DNA from: Patescibacteria group bacterium
Lineage (GTDB): Bacteria; Patescibacteriota; Gracilibacteria; JAHISY01
Length of the DNA stretch: 8,742 bases
NCBI GenBank assembly: GCA_018817365.1
Contig: JAHISY010000108.1
Coordinates: 1 to 8,742 of the forward strand
Reading direction: 5' to 3'
Below the pieces are notes generated by a model. The model had not been told where the DNA came from. It did no database searches and saw nothing but the letters and a program-made list of their open reading frames with translations. This document shows, one piece after another, positions 5,908 through 8,742 of this stretch. Numbering within the stretch: the stretch's first letter is position 1; every line of letters starts with the position of its first letter. The translations under genes and the position numbers were made by a program.

Positions 5908-5910
5908 AAT
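5903..5910 (+). promoter_or_regulatory. trxB: Candidate -10 element GGTAAAAT before trxB
   Basis: The same octamer found before rseP lies 7 nt before ATG 5918. Here its TAA is also the rseP stop codon, so constraint on the stop codon could partly explain it. CCGG flanks the motif on both sides (CCGGTAAAATCCGG, a 14-nt interrupted palindrome with loop TAAAAT). No clear -35 is seen. Confidence 0.3.
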
Positions 5911-5917
5911 CCGGAAA

Positions 5918-6817
5918 ATGTACGATTTAATAATTATCGGCAGCGGCGTAGCTGGTCTCGGCGCGGCGATTTACGCCCGCCGATTTGAGTTGAAAACTCT
6001 CATCCTCGGAGATGCGGAGGGCGGAACAATCACGCAAACTCACCTTGTCGAAAATTATCCGGGCTTCAAAAGTTTGAGCGGATTGGAGCTCGCGCGGAAT
6101 TTGCTCGACCACGCCAAAAGTTTAGGGGCGGAAATCAAAACTGCGAGCGTTTTGAAAATCGAGATTCTTAATCGAGGCGGCAACTTCAAAGTCAAAACCG
6201 CGGGCGAGGAATTCGAAGGGCGGACAATAATTTTCGCGACGGGGACTAAACACCGAAAATTGGCGGTGATCGGCGAGCAAGAATTCACGAACCGCGGAGT
6301 AAGTTACTGCGCGACATGCGACGCGCCTTTTTTTAAAAATAAAACTGTGGCAGTGATCGGCGGCAGCGATTCGGCCGTGAAAGAAAGTCTCGTCGCTGCA
6401 GAACACGCGGCGAAAGTTTTCGTGATTTACCGTGGCGAGAAGTTGCGGGCGGAACCGATTAACTTGCGGAGAATGGCGGCGAAAGAAAATATTGAAGTGA
6501 AGTGTTGCGCGAACATTTTGGAAATTTACGGGAACGAAAAAGTGGAGGGCGTGAAACTCGACAACGGAGAAGATTTGAAGCTCAACGGAATTTTCGTGGA
6601 AATCGGTAGAACCCCGCGAAGCGAACTAGCGGAAAATTTGGGCGTGGCGATGAATGAAAAAGGTGAAATCAAAATCGACCGTTTCGCGCGCACGAACGTC
6701 CCGGGAGTTTTCGCGGCGGGCGATGTGACCGATGCCGATTGGAAGCAGGCAATCACCGGCGCGGCAGAAGGCGCACATGCAGCAAATCAGGCGTTCGAAT
6801 ATTTGCAAAAACAGTAG
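5918..6817 (+). CDS. trxB: Thioredoxin reductase (thioredoxin-disulfide reductase)
   Basis: Low-molecular-weight flavoenzyme that passes electrons from NAD(P)H through FAD to an active-site disulfide and on to thioredoxin. 299 residues, close to the usual 300-320. FAD site GSGVAGLGAA (8-17), ATGTKHR (107-113), redox centre CATC (131-134) followed by D135, nucleotide site VIGGSDSAVKESL (147-159), and the C-terminal FAD motif VFAAGDVTD (264-272) with WKQAITGAAEGAHAAN (275-290). The NADPH 2'-phosphate loop, usually HRRxxxR, reads YRGEKLR (171-177), losing the second arginine, so coenzyme preference is uncertain. It starts 10 nt after the rseP stop and is probably in the same transcript or driven by the GGTAAAAT element. 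Its TAG stop lies inside a palindromic element at 6814-6841. A ferredoxin/flavin-dependent relative cannot be excluded. Confidence 0.93.
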   Translation: MYDLIIIGSGVAGLGAAIYARRFELKTLILGDAEGGTITQTHLVENYPGFKSLSGLELARNLLDHAKSLGAEIKTASVLKIEILNRGGNFKVKTAGEEFEGRTIIFATGTKHRKLAVIGEQEFTNRGVSYCATCDAPFFKNKTVAVIGGSDSAVKESLVAAEHAAKVFVIYRGEKLRAEPINLRRMAAKENIEVKCCANILEIYGNEKVEGVKLDNGEDLKLNGIFVEIGRTPRSELAENLGVAMNEKGEIKIDRFARTNVPGVFAAGDVTDADWKQAITGAAEGAHAANQAFEYLQKQ

Positions 6818-6841
6818 AAATGCATTGCAATGCGTCTCTAC
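6814..6841. repeat. 28-bp palindromic repeat element overlapping the trxB stop
   Basis: Two 14-nt arms meet without a loop: GTAGAAATGCATTG (6814-6827) and CAATGCGTCTCTAC (6828-6841). Twelve of 14 positions are Watson-Crick pairs; the others are A-C and T-G, which look like two transitions in the left arm away from GTAGAGACGCATTG. The shape and the GTAGAGACGC...GCGTCTCTAC ends match a short palindromic repeat I recall from many bacterial genomes. The TAG at 6815-6817 is trxB's stop. An A run (6844-6849) follows, so in RNA it could also act as a hairpin at the end of the message. Confidence 0.75.
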
Positions 6842-6875
6842 TACAAAAAATTCACTTCTTGATTCTTAATTCAAA

Positions 6876-8024
6876 ATGTCTGACCTCAAAAAACTCGCGC
6901 TCGATTACCACCGGAAGTTGCGGGGAAAAATTACGATTGGACTAAAACAGAAATTACGCGGGAAAGAAGATCTCGCACTCGCATACACTCCCGGCGTCGC
7001 GGCGCCTTGCCTCGAAATCGCAAAGAATCCTGAGAAGGCGTACGAATATTGTTGGAAACAAAATACGATTTTGATCGTGACAGACGGCACGGCGGTGCTC
7101 GGACTCGGCGACATCGGACCGGAAGCGGCGCTGCCCGTGATGGAGGGGAAGTCGCTGCTTTTCAAAGAATTCGGTGGCGTGGACTGTGTCCCAATTTGTC
7201 TCGATACAAAAGATCCGCAAGAAATCGTGGAGATTGTTTGCAAAATTATGCCGGCGTACGGCGGGCTGAACCTCGAAGATATTTCTGCGCCCCGCTGTTT
7301 TGGAATTGAAGAGGAGTTGAAAAAACGGCTTTCTGTTCCGGTTTTTCACGACGACCAGCACGGCACGGCAATCGTTGTGCTCGCGGGATTGATCAATGCC
7401 GCGAAAGTGGTGGGGAAAAAAATTAGCGGAATGAGGGTGGTGTTCAATGGTGCGGGTGCGGCGGGAGTCGCGTGCGCGAAACTTCTTTTGAAGTATGGGG
7501 TGAAAGATGTGGTGATGTGTGACCGCGCGGGAGTGATTTACGAGGGGCGGGCGAAAAATATGAATCCAATGAAAATCGAACTCGCTAAAATTACGAACAA
7601 AAAACTTTTGAAGGGTTCGCTCGCCGATGCGATGAAAGGGACCGATGTCTTCGTGGGGGTGAGCGCGAAAGATGCGGTAACGCCAAAGATGGTGCAATCA
7701 ATGGCACAGAAGGCGATTATCTTCGCGATGGCGAATCCCGATCCGGAAATTTTGCCGGATGCGGCGAAGCAAGCGGGAGCTGCAGTGGTGGCGACAGGGC
7801 GGAGTGATTTTCCGAATCAGATCAATAATGTGCTCGCCTTCCCCGGAATTTTCCGCGGTGCGCTTGACTTGCGTTGCCCAATCACGGAAAAAATTAAACT
7901 CGAAGCCGCGCTCGCGATTGCCCGTTGTGTGCCAAATCCGAACGCGAACAAAATCGTGCCGGACGCGCTGGATAAAACCGTGGCGCAAAAAGTAGCGGCG
8001 GCAGTGAGGCGAGCGGCGAAGTGA
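6876..8024 (+). CDS. NAD-type malic enzyme, short form (malate dehydrogenase, oxaloacetate-decarboxylating)
   Basis: Oxidatively decarboxylates L-malate to pyruvate and CO2, making NADH or NADPH; it links C4 acids to pyruvate in the cytosol. 382 residues, the size of the short bacterial/archaeal form (about 380-400), without the phosphotransacetylase-like C-terminal domain of E. coli MaeB. Catalytic and metal-site motifs: LAYTPGVA (35-42, Tyr37), TDGTAVLGLGDIGPEAALPVMEGK (69-92, Lys92), NLEDISAP (132-139), VFHDDQHGTA (156-165). Rossmann fold FNGAGAAGVA (190-199) with Asp216 in MCDRAG at the end of the second strand, which favours NAD over NADP by general rule. C-terminal ATGRSDFPNQINNVLAFPGIFRGAL (306-330). 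It follows trxB by 58 nt across the palindromic element. It could contribute reducing power and pyruvate, but its direction and pathway here are unknown. No gene symbol is given because maeA/maeB naming is ambiguous for this form. Confidence 0.95.
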   Translation: MSDLKKLALDYHRKLRGKITIGLKQKLRGKEDLALAYTPGVAAPCLEIAKNPEKAYEYCWKQNTILIVTDGTAVLGLGDIGPEAALPVMEGKSLLFKEFGGVDCVPICLDTKDPQEIVEIVCKIMPAYGGLNLEDISAPRCFGIEEELKKRLSVPVFHDDQHGTAIVVLAGLINAAKVVGKKISGMRVVFNGAGAAGVACAKLLLKYGVKDVVMCDRAGVIYEGRAKNMNPMKIELAKITNKKLLKGSLADAMKGTDVFVGVSAKDAVTPKMVQSMAQKAIIFAMANPDPEILPDAAKQAGAAVVATGRSDFPNQINNVLAFPGIFRGALDLRCPITEKIKLEAALAIARCVPNPNANKIVPDALDKTVAQKVAAAVRRAAK

Positions 8025-8085
8025 TTTTGTAGTTTGAGGGAGCTTGCCAGCATCCGCGAAGTTCAACCGAGTATCGAAAACAGCT

Positions 8086-8451
8086 TCACGCCAATTCTTT
8101 CGAAAGAAGTTTTTTGAGATTTTCCCTCGTTATTCCCGTTTCTTCCAACACTAATTCGACAATAGACCGCCTCACAGTCAACGGCAATTCGTTAAATTCC
8201 GCGCTGCGAGAACTTTCAATACCTAGTGTGTACGAATCAAAAAACTTTTTCAGCCCAACAGCGCCATTTCCATTCACGAGGGAGAGATTATTTACTATTT
8301 TTTTAAGTTTATCTACGATACCTTTGACGAAAATTGCTTCATTTGTAAGCTTATCATTACCTTCGTTTAAAAGTTGTTCGAGCTCTTCACAACTTTGGAC
8401 CGATCGAATGTCAAGATTTTGAACCGATTGAGTGTCAAAATGTTCATTCAT
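8086..8451 (-). CDS. Hypothetical protein, 121 residues, helical
   Basis: I do not recognise this protein. From ATG 8451 it begins MNEHFDTQSVQN and ends LLSKELA. It has an eight-residue tandem repeat near the N-terminus (FDTQSVQN, LDIRSVQS), then predicted amphipathic helices rich in Leu, Glu, Lys and Asn (CEELEQLLNEGNDKL, VKGIVDKLKKIVNNL), and a C-terminal charged helical part (RRSIVELVLEETGITRENLKKLL). There is no signal peptide or membrane segment, so it is probably cytosolic. The longest reading would start at 8544, but a strong promoter (8481-8508) lies in that extension, and the extra 31 residues look non-coding. G+C is about 38% by hand count over 8101-8451, clearly below the core genes, suggesting recent acquisition or weak selection. 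It converges on the malic enzyme gene with 61 nt between; that gap shows no clear terminator. Confidence 0.7.
   Translation of the reverse strand: MNEHFDTQSVQNLDIRSVQSCEELEQLLNEGNDKLTNEAIFVKGIVDKLKKIVNNLSLVNGNGAVGLKKFFDSYTLGIESSRSAEFNELPLTVRRSIVELVLEETGITRENLKKLLSKELA
8397..8444 (-). repeat. Tandem 24-nt repeat in the hypothetical gene
   Basis: Two adjacent 24-nt units, 8397-8420 and 8421-8444, match at 16 of their first 20 bases and encode FDTQSVQN and LDIRSVQS. They form the N-terminal end of the hypothetical protein. The unit is a whole number of codons, so copy-number change would keep the frame. Confidence 0.65.
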
Positions 8452-8480
8452 GATAAAAAAATTAAAGATTAAAGGACATG

Positions 8481-8508
8481 ATTTTAGCTTTGATTCTGAT
8501 GTTGTCAA
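8481..8508 (-). promoter_or_regulatory. Sigma70-type promoter for the hypothetical gene
   Basis: On the minus strand a perfect -35 TTGACA (8508-8503) is followed after 16 nt by TAAAAT (8486-8481), one base from TATAAT. Transcription would start near 8474, giving an untranslated leader of about 23 nt before ATG 8451. It lies in the 80-nt gap after the stop of the upstream minus-strand membrane protein gene, so the hypothetical gene has its own promoter. No Shine-Dalgarno sequence is present in the leader. Confidence 0.7.
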
Positions 8509-8531
8509 CCGTTCTTGAGCAAACTTCGTGT

Positions 8532-8742
8532 TCATAATTTGCAAACAAGAAATTTTTTAGCATCCTTTCTTTTCCAAATCAAAAACCTCACCAACCCCAA
8601 GTAATAAACTAGTACAAACGCAATTCCAAAAAATCCTACCTCCACGCTCGCTCCCGGCAACTTCGCGCCCCATTCTGCGATCCAGAGAATGTAACTCAAC
8701 AAACCATACGCGAGGAAACCGACGAGAATCCCCGCCGGCAAA
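8532..8742 (-). CDS. Small integral membrane protein, C-terminal part (5' end at or beyond window edge)
   Basis: The frame is open from the right edge to the TGA at 8534-8532, with 69 residues visible. A TTG at 8741 could serve as a start, but the edge truncation makes it more likely the gene continues outside. Two hydrophobic helices are seen, at about residues 2-22 (GILVGFLAYGLLSYILWIA) and 33-56 (VGFFGIAFVLVYYLGLVRFLIW), joined by a short loop EWGAKLPGAS, and the protein ends in a basic tail KRKDAKKF. The positive-inside rule puts the C-terminus in the cytoplasm and both ends on the same side. I recognise no family. It is on the same strand as the hypothetical gene, 80 nt upstream of it. 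Confidence 0.6.
   Translation of the reverse strand, partial: LPAGILVGFLAYGLLSYILWIAEWGAKLPGASVEVGFFGIAFVLVYYLGLVRFLIWKRKDAKKFLVCKL

Noticed and set aside
6954..7697. 247-codon minus-strand open frame opposite the malic enzyme gene
   Set aside because: His/Arg/Phe-rich translation typical of an antisense shadow; the plus strand has an unmistakable enzyme with all motifs.
2034..8024. Alternative genetic code with TGA as Gly or Trp (as in Gracilibacteria/Absconditabacteria)
   Set aside because: lysA, frr and malic enzyme all end at TGA at the expected family length, and no gene has an internal TGA.
8025..8085. Shared terminator between the convergent malic enzyme and hypothetical genes
   Set aside because: No strong stem followed by a T run on either strand; only weak partial complementarity around GTTTGA and TTCAAC.
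8114..8422. 102-codon plus-strand frame opposite the hypothetical gene
   Set aside because: Ser/Leu-rich shadow without a promoter, whereas the minus strand has a consensus-like promoter at the right place.
1..8742. tRNA, rRNA, CRISPR array, transposase or toxin-antitoxin pair
   Set aside because: No cloverleaf-like, rRNA-like or regularly spaced repeat sequence and no transposase or toxin-like coding sequence was seen on either strand by eye.

Overview
The window is a dense stretch of bacterial chromosome, roughly half G+C. It carries six complete plus-strand genes, the 3' end of a seventh at the left edge, and a small minus-strand pair at the right edge. Genes overlap or lie close together. 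TGA is an ordinary stop codon (it ends lysA, frr, the malic enzyme gene and both minus-strand genes). No start codon has a good Shine-Dalgarno sequence. The compact layout, motif variants in PyrH and LysA, and the Cys-rich surface-type protein suggest a Candidate Phyla Radiation (Patescibacteria) or similar small-genome bacterium. That placement is an inference; no rRNA or other phylogenetic marker is present.

Layout. 1-468 is the C-terminal part of a cysteine-rich, probably exported protein with an internal DNA repeat. 469-628 is intergenic, with a short unexplained open frame and a weak hairpin. 629-4057 is a tightly packed block: a membrane-anchored TPR protein, lysA (diaminopimelate decarboxylase) and pyrH (UMP kinase), with an 8-nt and then a 4-nt overlap. 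A 144-nt spacer of about 14% G+C precedes frr (ribosome recycling factor), followed by rseP (site-2 protease), trxB (thioredoxin reductase) and a short-form malic enzyme. Facing these from the right are a 121-residue protein of unknown function and the C-terminal end of a two-helix membrane protein.

Functionally this is a housekeeping cluster: nucleotide supply (pyrH), ribosome recycling (frr), envelope proteolysis (rseP), thiol redox balance (trxB), the last step of lysine synthesis (lysA) and C4/C3 carbon metabolism (malic enzyme). pyrH-frr-rseP looks like a reduced version of the widespread tsf-pyrH-frr-uppS-cdsA-dxr-rseP order, with lysA just before pyrH.

The most interesting signals are small. 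(1) lysA holds two 21-nt inverted-repeat cassettes in the same reading frame, each adding seven residues of the form T-P-x-x-x-R-G, like in-frame palindromic element insertions. (2) A 28-bp palindromic element sits at the end of trxB and contains its stop codon. (3) A GGTAARAT motif recurs 6-7 nt before start codons, the spacing expected of -10 elements for leaderless mRNAs, in a window without Shine-Dalgarno sequences. (4) A strong sigma70-type promoter lies inside the longest reading of the minus-strand unknown gene and moves its start to 8451.
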